This document shows, one piece after another, positions 28,482 to 37,186 of a DNA stretch of 64,000 nt. The number at the start of each line of letters is the position of its first letter. Position 1 is the stretch's first letter. The notes below the pieces were generated by a model. It was not told where the DNA came from, made no database searches, and saw only the letters and a list, made by a program, of their open reading frames with translations. The DNA comes from Marinobacterium weihaiense (GTDB taxonomy: Bacteria > Pseudomonadota > Gammaproteobacteria > Pseudomonadales > Balneatricaceae), in assembly GCF_019061305.1 (NCBI RefSeq), contig NZ_JAHQZT010000003.1:124001-188000 (forward strand), written 5' to 3'. The translations under genes and the position numbers were made by a program.

Positions 28482-28661
28482 ATGCACGAACTCACCCTGG
28501 AAGAATTGACTGCACTGTTGAATGTCTTTGACCGTGCCGGTGCCGGCCAGGATGCCATCGAAGCCGATCTGCTGGCGCGCATCAAAGCGCAGCATGCCGA
28601 GAAGGAAGAGCTGGCATCGATGGATTTTGATGATTGCCTGGGCGGTGCTTGTAAGCTCTGA
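28482..28661 (+). CDS. 59-residue protein upstream of nfo
   Basis: This short gene encodes [20 protein letters not shown], a highly acidic helical middle, and the end [20 protein letters not shown] lies six bases before the ATG, and the nfo start follows its stop by 11 bases, so co-translation is likely. Two cysteines (Cys52 and Cys57) lie near the C-terminus. I do not recognise a family; there is no signal or membrane segment. Good ribosome site, clean codon use and tight spacing are the reasons to accept it. The 149 bases before it hold no clear promoter. Confidence 0.65.
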   Translation: MHELTLEELTALLNVFDRAGAGQDAIEADLLARIKAQHAEKEELASMDFDDCLGGACKL

Positions 28662-28672
28662 GGATTAGACGG

Positions 28673-29518
28673 ATGTACTACATCGGAGCTCATGTCAGCG
28701 CCTCCGGCGGGGTGGAAAACGCCCCGTTGAATGCGGCCAAACTCGGCGCCAATGCCTTTGCCCTGTTCACCAAGAATCAGCGTCGTTGGGAGGCCAAGCC
28801 GCTGACCAGCAAGAGCATCAAGGCGTTCAAGGCCAACTGCGAGCGGCTGGGGTTCAGTGCCAACCAGATCCTGCCTCACGACAGTTACCTGATCAACCTC
28901 GGTCATCCCGAAACCGAGGCGCTGGAAAAATCCCGTGCCGCCTTTCTCGACGAAATGCAGCGCTGCGAACAGCTGGGGCTGAAACTGCTCAACTTCCATC
29001 CCGGCAGTCACCTGCGCAAGGTGGATGAAGCCACCTGTCTGAGCACCATCGCCACGTCGATCAACCTGGCACTGGCCGAGACCGACAGCGTGGTCGCCGT
29101 GATCGAGAACACCGCCGGTCAGGGCTCCAACCTGGGCTTTCGCTTCGAGCAGCTGGCGGCGATCATCGATCAGGTGGAGGACAAGTCGCGTGTGGGTGTC
29201 TGCCTGGATACCTGCCACACCTTCGCGGCGGGCTATGACCTGCGCACCCCCGAGGCCTGCGCTCACACTTTTGCCGAGTTCGAGCGCATCGTCGGTTTCG
29301 ACTACCTGCGCGGCATGCACCTGAACGATTCCAAGGGCGCGCTGGACAGTCGCATCGACCGTCACCACAGCCTGGGGCAGGGCGAAATCGGCTGGGCGCC
29401 GTTCGAGTTCATCATGCAGGACAGCCGCTTCGAGGGCATCCCGCTGGTGCTGGAAACCATCGAACCGGAGATCTGGGCCGACGAGATTCAGCAGCTGCGC
29501 GCGTTGGCTGCCGCCTGA
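28673..29518 (+). CDS. nfo: Endonuclease IV
   Basis: Nfo cleaves 5' of abasic sites and removes 3' blocking groups in base excision repair. The 281-residue TIM-barrel protein has [68 protein letters not shown] and the closing LETIEPEIW, which include the three-zinc ligands of the family. The ATG follows GAGGATTAGACGG. E. coli Nfo is 285 residues. Confidence 0.97.
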   Translation: MYYIGAHVSASGGVENAPLNAAKLGANAFALFTKNQRRWEAKPLTSKSIKAFKANCERLGFSANQILPHDSYLINLGHPETEALEKSRAAFLDEMQRCEQLGLKLLNFHPGSHLRKVDEATCLSTIATSINLALAETDSVVAVIENTAGQGSNLGFRFEQLAAIIDQVEDKSRVGVCLDTCHTFAAGYDLRTPEACAHTFAEFERIVGFDYLRGMHLNDSKGALDSRIDRHHSLGQGEIGWAPFEFIMQDSRFEGIPLVLETIEPEIWADEIQQLRALAAA

Positions 29519-29531
29519 GGTGTCATGCGGC

Positions 29532-29547
29532 TGTCATCTCGATGACA
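29532..29547 (+). promoter_or_regulatory. Operator-like palindrome upstream of the EAL gene
   Basis: TGTCATC (29532-29538) and GATGACA (29541-29547) form a perfect 7-bp inverted repeat with a 2-base centre in the 67-base nfo-EAL gap, 39 bases before the EAL start. It looks like a binding site for a dimeric regulator; no regulator is known. No clear -35/-10 pair is adjacent. Confidence 0.4.
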
Positions 29548-29585
29548 TAGACTGCGCCGGTTTCATCAGTCAGCGGTAGTTCAAC

Positions 29586-30434
29586 ATGCAGTACAGGCCC
29601 TCGCGACACTTTGATGCCCAGCAGGCACTGCAGCGTCAGGCTTTGAACGAGATTCTGGCCGAGCAGCGCCTTTATCCGCACTTTCAGCCGATCGTGGATC
29701 TGAAACAGGGCCGCATGCTGGGCTACGAGGCGTTGATCCGCGGCCCAAAGGGTAGCTTGCTGCACACTCCGGCGGCACTTTTCGGAGCCGCCATTCGTGA
29801 AGGTCGACAGCTGGAGCTGGAGCGGCTGTGCCGTCAGCTCTCCTTGCAGCACTTCGCTCGCCTGCCGGTGGGTAATACCCTGTTTCTCAATGTGACCGCC
29901 TCGCTGCTCAGTTCTCCCGGTCATGAACACGGCTTTACCGTTGAGCTGCTGCGCCAGCTGGGCATTGCGGTGGAAAGCATCGTCATCGAGTTGTCTGAAC
30001 AGCATCCCTTCGATCAGCAGGGCCTGACCCGAGCGGCGGTGGAGCATTACCGCAGCATGGGGTTTCGGATTGCCATTGACGATCTGGGTACCGGTTATTC
30101 GGGCCTCAAGCTTTGGTCCGAGCTGCAGCCGGAGTTCGTCAAGATCGACCGCCACTTTATCCACAGGCTTGACCAGGATCCGGTCAAGCGCGCGTTCGTG
30201 CGTTCCATCTGCCAGGTCGGCCGTAATCTGGGCTGTCGTGTGCTGGCCGAAGGGATCGAACAGCCGGATGAATTGCGCGTGCTGCAGCAGCTTGGCATTG
30301 AGCTGGGGCAGGGGTTTCTGCTCGGCCGTCCCGCGGCCGTCCCCAGTGCCGCGCTGACCCCGGCGCAGGTACGTGCTACCCGGCCAAGCCGAGCCCGGCG
30401 CATGTTCCAGGCGCTGGGATTGCGCACGGCCTGA
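29586..30434 (+). CDS. Free-standing EAL-domain c-di-GMP phosphodiesterase
   Basis: EAL proteins hydrolyse cyclic di-GMP and promote motility over biofilm. The 282-residue protein is one EAL domain with short ends: YEALIRG (EAL at 48-50), FLNVTAS, IVIELSE, IDDLGTGYSGL, VKIDRHFI, LAEGIEQPDEL and QGFLLGRP. All metal and general-base residues I can compare are intact, so it should be active. It lacks GGDEF, PAS and membrane segments, so it is cytosolic with unknown control. It lies between nfo and nudF on the same strand. Confidence 0.93.
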   Translation: MQYRPSRHFDAQQALQRQALNEILAEQRLYPHFQPIVDLKQGRMLGYEALIRGPKGSLLHTPAALFGAAIREGRQLELERLCRQLSLQHFARLPVGNTLFLNVTASLLSSPGHEHGFTVELLRQLGIAVESIVIELSEQHPFDQQGLTRAAVEHYRSMGFRIAIDDLGTGYSGLKLWSELQPEFVKIDRHFIHRLDQDPVKRAFVRSICQVGRNLGCRVLAEGIEQPDELRVLQQLGIELGQGFLLGRPAAVPSAALTPAQVRATRPSRARRMFQALGLRTA

Positions 30435-30447
30435 CTCTGGCCTCCGA

Positions 30448-30477
30448 TTGGGGTCTCCCGCCCGGCAGTGGTATAGT
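30448..30477 (+). promoter_or_regulatory. Probable sigma-70 promoter of the nudF-parE run
   Basis: TTGGGG (30448-30453) and TATAGT (30472-30477) are separated by 18 bases and lie 35 bases before the nudF start. The -10 is a five-of-six match; the -35 is weak. Confidence 0.45.
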
Positions 30478-30511
30478 CGCGTTTTGATTAACGCGTGCTG
30501 AGGTGTTGCTC

Positions 30512-31144
30512 ATGTCCACTGTCTGGAACCCCGTTTTTGACGAACGCGACGTGCGTCTGGAGCAGGACGAAACGCTGTACCGGGGTTTTTTTCGCCTGCA
30601 CCGGTTGACGCTGAGCCATCCCCGCTTCGAGGGTGGCCGGGTCCGCGTGCAGCGCGAGCTGCTTGACCGGGGTGATGCGGTGTGCGTACTGCTGTACGAC
30701 CCCCTGCAGGATGCCGTGGTGATGGTGGAGCAGTTTCGCGTGGGGGCAATGGGCAAGACCGACAGTCCCTGGCTGCTGGAGCTGGTGGCCGGAGTGGTCG
30801 AGCCCGGCGAGAGTGCCGAAGACGTGGCCCGGCGTGAGAGCGTGGAAGAAGCGGGCGTCGAGCTGGGAGCAATATTCCCGATCACCGGCTACCTGCCCAG
30901 TCCGGGCGGCTGTGACGAGTGGATCGACGTGGTCTGTGCCCTGATCGACTCCCGTGGCGTAGGCGGGGTGCATGGCCTGGACAGCGAAGGCGAGGACATT
31001 AAGGTGCATGTCCTGGCTGCGGCCGATGCCTTTGCGCTGGTCGAGGCCAACCGGCTCAACAATGCCGCTGCCATCATTGCCCTGCAGTGGCTACAACTGA
31101 ACCATGGACGGCTGCAACAGATGCGGGTGTCCGATGAAACGTAA
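30512..31144 (+). CDS. nudF: ADP-ribose pyrophosphatase NudF
   Basis: NudF hydrolyses ADP-ribose to AMP and ribose-5-phosphate. The 210-residue protein has the Nudix box GVVEPGESAEDVARRESVEEAG and the downstream YLPSPGGCDEW typical of this subfamily. I chose the ATG at 30512 because GAGGTG lies six bases ahead; an in-frame GTG three codons upstream would use up that site. It begins the nudF-yqiB-cpdA-yqiA-parE run, in the same order as E. coli. Confidence 0.95.
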   Translation: MSTVWNPVFDERDVRLEQDETLYRGFFRLHRLTLSHPRFEGGRVRVQRELLDRGDAVCVLLYDPLQDAVVMVEQFRVGAMGKTDSPWLLELVAGVVEPGESAEDVARRESVEEAGVELGAIFPITGYLPSPGGCDEWIDVVCALIDSRGVGGVHGLDSEGEDIKVHVLAAADAFALVEANRLNNAAAIIALQWLQLNHGRLQQMRVSDET

Positions 31145-31577
31145 ATACGTCCCCGACCTCAAGCGTCAGATGGCGCAGGGGGAAGCCAACTACATGCGGC
31201 TGCTCAAGCTGCTGCCGGACCTGGACCACTGCGACCAGCGCGAGTTTCAGGTCGAAGTGGATCAACAGCGCGCCCGGGTACGGCTGGCGATCGACGAGCG
31301 TTTTACCTACACCACCAGCGTGGTGGTGTCCCAGCAGTATGAAAACGCCTCGGCCTGGCTGGAAGCGCCGCGCCTGGTGGTACGCATGTACCATGATGCC
31401 CGTGTGGCGGAGGTGATCTGCACCCGGCAGCGCCGCCAGTTGTCCGGTGTCTATCCCTACCCCAATCAACAGATGCACCAGCCGGATGAAAAGGCTCAGC
31501 TCAACGCTTTTCTGGGCGAGTGGCTCAACCACTGCCTGGCCCATGGTCAATTGATGGAAGAGGTCTTTGCCGAGTGA
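31134..31577 (+). CDS. yqiB: YqiB, DUF1249 protein
   Basis: The 147-residue product (MKRKYVPDLKRQMAQGEANY..., PYPNQQMHQPDEKAQLNAFL) is the DUF1249 family, always near nudF and cpdA in gammaproteobacteria. Function is unknown. It overlaps nudF by 11 bases and its stop overlaps the GTG start of cpdA, so the run is translationally coupled. Confidence 0.93.
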   Translation: MKRKYVPDLKRQMAQGEANYMRLLKLLPDLDHCDQREFQVEVDQQRARVRLAIDERFTYTTSVVVSQQYENASAWLEAPRLVVRMYHDARVAEVICTRQRRQLSGVYPYPNQQMHQPDEKAQLNAFLGEWLNHCLAHGQLMEEVFAE

Positions 31578-32362
31578 GCCTGCGCATTCTTCAGCTGAGT
31601 GACTGTCATCTGCCGGAGCAGGCCGGCGAGCCCTTTCGGGGCCGTGACGCGGATCGTACGCTGGCGGCGCTGGTGGCGCAGCTGGTCGAGTTGCCGGCGT
31701 TCGATCACCTGCTGCTGACCGGCGATCTGACGCACCATGCCGGCGTCGAGGCCTACCGACGGCTGCTGTCTATCATCGCGCCGCTGACCGGCACGCGACA
31801 CTGGCTGCCCGGCAACCATGATGTGCACTCGACCATGCAGGCGGCGGATGCCGAAGGCACTCTGGGGCGCAAGCAGGTTGATCTGGGGGGAGACTGGACA
31901 CTGCTGCAGCTGGACAGCACGGCCAGCCCGGATGGCCGTGGCGGCGGCTCGCTGGCCGCGGCGGAGCTGGACTGGCTGCAGCGGACTCTGGTCACTCTGC
32001 GCGAGCGCCACGTGCTGCTGGCGCTGCATCACAACCCGGTGGCCACCGGCAGTCGCTGGCAGGACGCGATTCGGCTGGGCAACCCTGACGCGCTGCGGCG
32101 TATTCTGGAACCTGCGCCACAGGTGAAGGGACTGGTGTGCGGACACTTGCATCAGGCGCTGGCGCTGGAGTATGCCGGGCGTCCGGTGTGGAGCGCGCCT
32201 TCCACGGTGGTGCAGTTTGCCCTGGGTCGTGACGTGCTTGCGCTGGAAACGGATCCGGTGTTATCCACACCCGGGTGTCGCTGGTATGCGCTTCATGACG
32301 ATGGCCGGATCGAGGCTCACCTGCTGAGGTTATCCACATGCGAGGAGGTGCTGTCGGCATGA
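31574..32362 (+). CDS. cpdA: 3',5'-cyclic-AMP phosphodiesterase CpdA
   Basis: CpdA hydrolyses cAMP and so tunes Crp signalling. The 262-residue metallophosphoesterase has the metal motifs LSDCHLP (D-x-H), TGDLTHHAG, LPGNHD, ALHHNPV and CGHLHQAL. GTG at 31574 overlaps the yqiB stop; the frame opens earlier but only through yqiB sequence. The 3' end contains two perfect DnaA-box 9-mers 59 bases apart. Confidence 0.92.
   Translation: MSLRILQLSDCHLPEQAGEPFRGRDADRTLAALVAQLVELPAFDHLLLTGDLTHHAGVEAYRRLLSIIAPLTGTRHWLPGNHDVHSTMQAADAEGTLGRKQVDLGGDWTLLQLDSTASPDGRGGGSLAAAELDWLQRTLVTLRERHVLLALHHNPVATGSRWQDAIRLGNPDALRRILEPAPQVKGLVCGHLHQALALEYAGRPVWSAPSTVVQFALGRDVLALETDPVLSTPGCRWYALHDDGRIEAHLLRLSTCEEVLSA
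32271..32338 (+). other. Pair of perfect DnaA boxes at the end of cpdA
   Basis: TTATCCACA occurs at 32271-32279 and again at 32330-32338 in the same orientation, in different local contexts (Leu-Ser-Thr codons in both cases). The pair lies just ahead of yqiA and parE. The sites are certain as sequence; DnaA binding there is not shown. Confidence 0.45.
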
Positions 32363-32982
32363 GTGATGGGCAGGTTATCTATGTGCACGGTTTCAATAGC
32401 TCGCCCCAGTCCTGGAAGGCGCGTCAGCTGCAGGCTCATATGGCTGCACAGGGCCAGGCGCACCGGTTCAGGGCGCCCAAGCTGTCGCACTGGCCGGCCG
32501 AGGCGATCACGCAGCTGCAGGCCGAGATCGATGCGGCGGCGGCACCGGTCACCCTGGTGGGCAGCTCTCTGGGCGGCTATTACAGCACCTGGCTGGTGGA
32601 ACACAATCCCGGCGTGCGGGCGGTGCTGGTCAATCCGGCCGTGACCCCCTACCGGTTGCTGGAGGCCTGGCTGGGTGAAAACGCCAACCTCTACACCGAT
32701 GAACACTATCAGCTGACGCCGGAACACCTGGCGCAGCTCAAGGCACTGGACTGTCCGGCGCTGCACAATAGCGCGGCGTATCTGCTGCTGGTACAGACGG
32801 CCGATGAAACCCTCGATTACCGCGAGGCTGTGGACAAGTATGCTGACTGTCCCCGGTTCATCCAGCCCGGCGGCAGTCACGGATTTGAACAGTTCGAGGC
32901 GCTGATCCCGGCTGTGCTGGCGTTCGCCGAGGGCAGGATAGAACTGCCCGAAGCTAGGCCGCTGCCGGTGGCCTCTCTCTGA
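32359..32982 (+). CDS. yqiA: YqiA esterase (alpha/beta hydrolase)
   Basis: YqiA-type proteins hydrolyse small and acyl-CoA esters in vitro. The 207-residue product shows IYVHGFNSSPQSWKARQ, the nucleophile elbow VGSSLGGYYSTWL, and the final histidine in GGSHGFEQFE. ATG at 32359 overlaps the cpdA stop; GAGGAGG lies upstream. It precedes parE by 13 bases. Confidence 0.93.
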   Translation: MSDGQVIYVHGFNSSPQSWKARQLQAHMAAQGQAHRFRAPKLSHWPAEAITQLQAEIDAAAAPVTLVGSSLGGYYSTWLVEHNPGVRAVLVNPAVTPYRLLEAWLGENANLYTDEHYQLTPEHLAQLKALDCPALHNSAAYLLLVQTADETLDYREAVDKYADCPRFIQPGGSHGFEQFEALIPAVLAFAEGRIELPEARPLPVASL

Positions 32983-32995
32983 ACAGGAAACCCCG

Positions 32996-34891
32996 ATGTC
33001 GAAGCAATACAACGCGGAAGCGATAGAAGTTCTCAGTGGCCTGGATCCGGTCCGTCGCCGTCCGGGCATGTACACCGAGACCGACCGCCCCAACCACCTG
33101 GCGCAGGAAGTGATCGACAACTCGGTCGATGAAGCCCTGGCCGGCCATGCCCGGCAGATCGACGTATGCCTGCATGAAGACGGCTCCCTGAGCGTGGCCG
33201 ACGACGGTCGCGGCATGCCGGTGGATATCCATCCGGAGCAGGGCGTCAGCGGGGTCGAGCTGATCCTCACCAAGCTGCACGCGGGCGGCAAGTTCAACAA
33301 TGACAACTACAACTATTCCGGCGGCCTGCACGGCGTCGGGGTGTCGGTGGTCAATGCCCTGTCCAAGCTGCTCAACGTGGAAATCAAGCGCGACGGGCAG
33401 GTCTATCGCATCGGCTTTGCCGATGGCGACAAGGTCTCCGAGCTGGAGGTGGTCGGTACGTGCGGCAAGCGCAACACCGGGACCAGCTTGCGCTTTCTGC
33501 CGGATCCCAAGTATTTTGACAGTCCTCGTTTCAGTGTGGCCAAGCTCAAGCACAACCTGCGTGCCAAGGCGGTCCTGTGTCCCGGCCTCAAGGTAATCTT
33601 CACCGATCTGAGCAGCGGCAAGCAGGAGCAGGAAGAGTGGTACTACGAGGACGGCCTGGTGGCCTACCTGCGCGGCACCACCCAGGTTTATGAGACGCTG
33701 CCGCTGGAGCCGTTCAGCGGCAGCCTTCAGGGCGAGGAAGATGCGGTGGAATGGGCTGTACAGTGGCTGGCCGATGGTGGTGACGTCACCGCCGAAAGCT
33801 ACGTCAACCTGATTCCCACGGCGCAGGGCGGCACCCATGTCAACGGCATGCGCACCGGCCTGCTGGAGGCCATGCGCGAATTCTGCGAGTTCCGCAACCT
33901 GCTGCCGCGTGGCGTTAAGCTGAGCCCGGATGACATCTGGGATCGCTGCTGTTACGTGCTGTCTGCCAAGATGCGCGACCCCCAGTTTGCCGGCCAGACC
34001 AAGGAGCGTCTGTCCTCGCGTCAGATTGCGGCCTTCATTTCAGGCGCCATCAAGGATGCGTTTTCGCTCTGGCTCAACCGTCATGTGGAAGAGGGCGAAC
34101 GGCTGGCCGAAATGGTGATCGCCAGCGCCCAGCGGCGGCTGCGGGCCGGGCGCAAGGTGGTGCGCAAGAAGGTGACCCAGGGACCGGCCCTGCCGGGCAA
34201 GCTGGCGGATTGCTCCGGCGCCGATGCCAGCCAGTCCGAACTGTTTCTGGTGGAGGGGGATTCCGCCGGCGGCTCTGCCAAACAGGCGCGCAATCGCGAG
34301 TTCCAGGCGATCATGCCGCTGCGCGGCAAGATCCTGAATGCCTGGGAGGTGGATCCGGCCGAGGTACTGGCGTCGCAGGAGATCCATGACATTTCAGTGG
34401 CGATTGGGGTGGATCCCGGTTCCGACAAGCTGGACGGGCTGAGATACAACAAGGTCTGTATTCTGGCCGATGCCGACTCTGATGGCCTGCACATCGCCAC
34501 CCTGCTGTGTGCCCTGTTCGTCCGCCATTTCCGGCCGCTGGTGGCGGCCGGTCACATCTATGTGGCGATGCCGCCGCTATACCGTATCGATTTCGGCAAG
34601 GAGGTGTATTACGCCCTAGATGACGGCGAAAAGGATGGCATCGTTGAACGCATCCGGGCCGAGCGCAAGAATGCCAAGATCGGCGTGCAGCGCTTCAAGG
34701 GACTGGGCGAGATGAATCCACTGCAGCTGCGCGAGACCACCATGTCGCCGGATACGCGCCGCCTGGTACAGCTGACGCTGGATGCCGGGGATGACACCCT
34801 GGAAATCATGGATATGTTGCTGGCGAAAAAGCGCTCGGGTGACCGCAAGCGCTGGCTGGAGCAGAAGGGTAATCTGGCCGAGGTGATCTGA
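32996..34891 (+). CDS. parE: DNA topoisomerase IV subunit B
   Basis: ParE is the ATPase subunit of topoisomerase IV, which unlinks daughter chromosomes with ParC. The 631-residue protein has the GHKL motifs (EVIDNSVDEAL, ADDGRGMPVDI, GLHGVGVSVVNALS), the transducer domain and the TOPRIM segment LVEGDSAGGSAKQARNREFQ and DADSDGLHIATLL. AGGAAA precedes the ATG. It is the last gene of its run, and its partner parC lies 7.5 kb downstream on the same strand. Confidence 0.97.
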   Translation: MSKQYNAEAIEVLSGLDPVRRRPGMYTETDRPNHLAQEVIDNSVDEALAGHARQIDVCLHEDGSLSVADDGRGMPVDIHPEQGVSGVELILTKLHAGGKFNNDNYNYSGGLHGVGVSVVNALSKLLNVEIKRDGQVYRIGFADGDKVSELEVVGTCGKRNTGTSLRFLPDPKYFDSPRFSVAKLKHNLRAKAVLCPGLKVIFTDLSSGKQEQEEWYYEDGLVAYLRGTTQVYETLPLEPFSGSLQGEEDAVEWAVQWLADGGDVTAESYVNLIPTAQGGTHVNGMRTGLLEAMREFCEFRNLLPRGVKLSPDDIWDRCCYVLSAKMRDPQFAGQTKERLSSRQIAAFISGAIKDAFSLWLNRHVEEGERLAEMVIASAQRRLRAGRKVVRKKVTQGPALPGKLADCSGADASQSELFLVEGDSAGGSAKQARNREFQAIMPLRGKILNAWEVDPAEVLASQEIHDISVAIGVDPGSDKLDGLRYNKVCILADADSDGLHIATLLCALFVRHFRPLVAAGHIYVAMPPLYRIDFGKEVYYALDDGEKDGIVERIRAERKNAKIGVQRFKGLGEMNPLQLRETTMSPDTRRLVQLTLDAGDDTLEIMDMLLAKKRSGDRKRWLEQKGNLAEVI

Positions 34892-34915
34892 CGCCCTGTT
34901 GGGCAAGTCTGATAC

Positions 34916-34942
34916 AAAAACGCCGGGCTCTGCCCGGCGTTT
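34916..34942 (+). terminator. Bidirectional terminator between parE and a convergent gene
   Basis: CGCCGGGC (34921-34928) pairs with GCCCGGCG (34932-34939) around TCT, with AAAAA before and TTT after. It can serve parE on the + strand and the convergent gene on the - strand. Confidence 0.8.
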
Positions 34943-34960
34943 GATGGGTACCGATGTCGG

Positions 34961-37054
34961 TTATGAACGCGGCACGTAATGCAGCAGCTTCTCTCCGTCG
35001 TCATCGCTGTAGATACAACGGAAGCCCTTTTCCGCTGGCAACATGGCACATCCGGTCGCTTCCAGTTCCCCGGACGGGGTCCAGTTGTCTTCGCAGCTCT
35101 GTCGGCTTTCTGCCTTGGTTGTCTGGGTGCTGAAGACGTTGCCCTCCTGGCTCCAGGTATACTCGCTGCGGAAGCGTGCACAGCCACCTTCCAGATAACG
35201 GTAACTACCGGTATTGTCGGCACGGATATCGTCTTCTGCAAAAGCGTTGTCATCAATGCTGCAGTCGTAACTGGTGCCTGTTACGTGATAGCGGCCAACC
35301 GGGTTGATGCTGGCCTGGCTGGAGCCGTCCAGGCTGATCTGCACATCGGTGCTGAGGCCCTGTTCGATGATATCGAAGCGGTAATCCATACCGGCGCCCT
35401 GACTGCGCAGCATCTGTGATAGCTTGGCCCGGTTGACGCAGCCGTCGTGACGGCCGTAGCCAGTATCCATCTCACGTGCCACCTCACCGGGCAGCGCATC
35501 AATCAGGTCGGCGAAGCGTCCATAGTTGGCGCCCAGGCGTACCAGGCCGTTTGCATCCAGGCTTTCCTGCTTGAGCGCTTCGGCGGCCGTGCCGGCCTGT
35601 TCACCGGTGAAGGCTACCAGATGATCACCCTGCAGACCGGCTTTGAGGCTCAGGCCCGGTACGGCAAAGGACAGGTCGACGTCGGTCAGCGTGCCATCGG
35701 TCGGGATCTGCAGCTGACGTCCGATGGGAGACATGGACAGCATGCCCAGCAGCGGCTGCGGGTTGCTGGTAGCGATACTGAACAGGAAGTCGAGGTTTTT
35801 CGGCAGGCCGCGCTCACCCTCGAAATCGATGTTGTAGAGCGAGAAGCCAGCGCCCTGCGTGCCCTGTACCATGCCGGTGAACATGCCGGCCATGGCCGGG
35901 TTGGCGTTGCCCAGCTGGCGCTGCAAGCGTTGCAGCTCTTTGCACTGAGATGGGGTGGCCTTGGCCTTGTTGAGCAGAGTGGTGGCGGCCGGGATCAGGT
36001 TGTCTACATTCAGGCCCACCCCCAGGCCTAGGAGCTGCTGCTCGGAAGGTGCCGTATGACCCGGAATGTGGCCACGCAGGGAGGCCAGCGCCTCGACCAC
36101 GTCTGCATTCTTGATTTCCAGTACCGTGCGACTGGTGGTGGCTGTGGCGCTCTGCGCGGTATTGCCCGCGACCATACGGGGGACCTGGCTGACCAGACTC
36201 AGTACTTCAGTGCGGCAGGCTTCATCCATGCGTGCGGTCGGCAGGGATTCGTCCTTGGCGCTCATCAGGGCCTTGAGGTCCTGCCCGAAGCCGTTGCTGT
36301 CTGGGGTCAGGAAGCCCTGTGCCAGGCGCTCCAGGTGCACCAGTGCCAGCATGCCGTTCTGGAAATCATAGGCTGTCTGCAGCTGGTCCAGTTCGCCACT
36401 GTCTGCCAGTGAACGCGCCGGCTTGATCAGCGCCATACGCGCCTGCTTGTCCGTATCCTGATCGAGGAAGTGGAAGGCGGTGAGGGTGGCAACGCCGTTG
36501 CGAACGTTGATTGCCAGTTCGAGGCTGTCCTCATTCTCCGGGGTCAGGCGCCACAGTTTGACGCTGGTATCGCCCAGGCTGATTTCCCGTGCGGTCAGGC
36601 CGCTGTCGGCGGAGGCCTGCTCCAGCACGTTCCAGAAGCGGGTTTCATCCTTCAGCCCAAAGCGGAGCACCGGTACCATGCCGTCCATGTACACGGCCTG
36701 TGGCCGGGCCAAGTCGAGACCATAATGATCGACCATATCGCCATAGGTGTTGGCATTGCCCAGGAAGTCACGCAGCAGTGCTTTCGCAAAAGCCTCCTGA
36801 GGTGTCTCGTGGCGGCTTGACGATTCCAGTTCATCCAGCAGTTGTTTGACCTGAAACTGCGAATTGGCCAACAGCGGTAGCTGGCGCATCTGTTCAACTT
36901 GTGCCTGGTCAACCTGACCGCCGGCGTACAGCACGGTATCGGCCGGTACATACGCAGCCATCGGTTCGACACTGCTGCCGAACCAGCCCTGTTGCCATGC
37001 AAGACCCGCGCCTGCAGCGGCAACCAGCACCCCTGCACCTATCCACTTCTGCAT
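34961..37054 (-). CDS. Uncharacterised exported protein (697 residues)
   Basis: I cannot name a family with confidence. The N-terminus (MQKWIGAGVLVAAAGAGLAW) is a signal anchor or signal peptide, followed by PADTVLYAGGQV, reminiscent of DUF3352-type exported proteins. The middle is mixed helix/strand. The last 170 residues contain at least six cysteines (DGCVNRAK, SYDCSID, GGCARFR, RQSCEDN, ATGCAML, GFRCIYS), suggesting disulfides in the periplasm. It lies convergent to parE and diverges from ldtD. No ribosome site is outstanding. Confidence 0.85.
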   Translation of the reverse strand: MQKWIGAGVLVAAAGAGLAWQQGWFGSSVEPMAAYVPADTVLYAGGQVDQAQVEQMRQLPLLANSQFQVKQLLDELESSSRHETPQEAFAKALLRDFLGNANTYGDMVDHYGLDLARPQAVYMDGMVPVLRFGLKDETRFWNVLEQASADSGLTAREISLGDTSVKLWRLTPENEDSLELAINVRNGVATLTAFHFLDQDTDKQARMALIKPARSLADSGELDQLQTAYDFQNGMLALVHLERLAQGFLTPDSNGFGQDLKALMSAKDESLPTARMDEACRTEVLSLVSQVPRMVAGNTAQSATATTSRTVLEIKNADVVEALASLRGHIPGHTAPSEQQLLGLGVGLNVDNLIPAATTLLNKAKATPSQCKELQRLQRQLGNANPAMAGMFTGMVQGTQGAGFSLYNIDFEGERGLPKNLDFLFSIATSNPQPLLGMLSMSPIGRQLQIPTDGTLTDVDLSFAVPGLSLKAGLQGDHLVAFTGEQAGTAAEALKQESLDANGLVRLGANYGRFADLIDALPGEVAREMDTGYGRHDGCVNRAKLSQMLRSQGAGMDYRFDIIEQGLSTDVQISLDGSSQASINPVGRYHVTGTSYDCSIDDNAFAEDDIRADNTGSYRYLEGGCARFRSEYTWSQEGNVFSTQTTKAESRQSCEDNWTPSGELEATGCAMLPAEKGFRCIYSDDDGEKLLHYVPRS

Positions 37055-37186
37055 CCTTAGCTCCCTGTTTGGGTTGTTGTGCTGACAGGCACCACCGCAT
37101 GGCCATCCCTGCCCGTATTCCAGGCGAGATCATAGCATCAACTGAAAACGGGCTATAGTGAATCTGAGGTGAAAGGGGGAGGTTGT

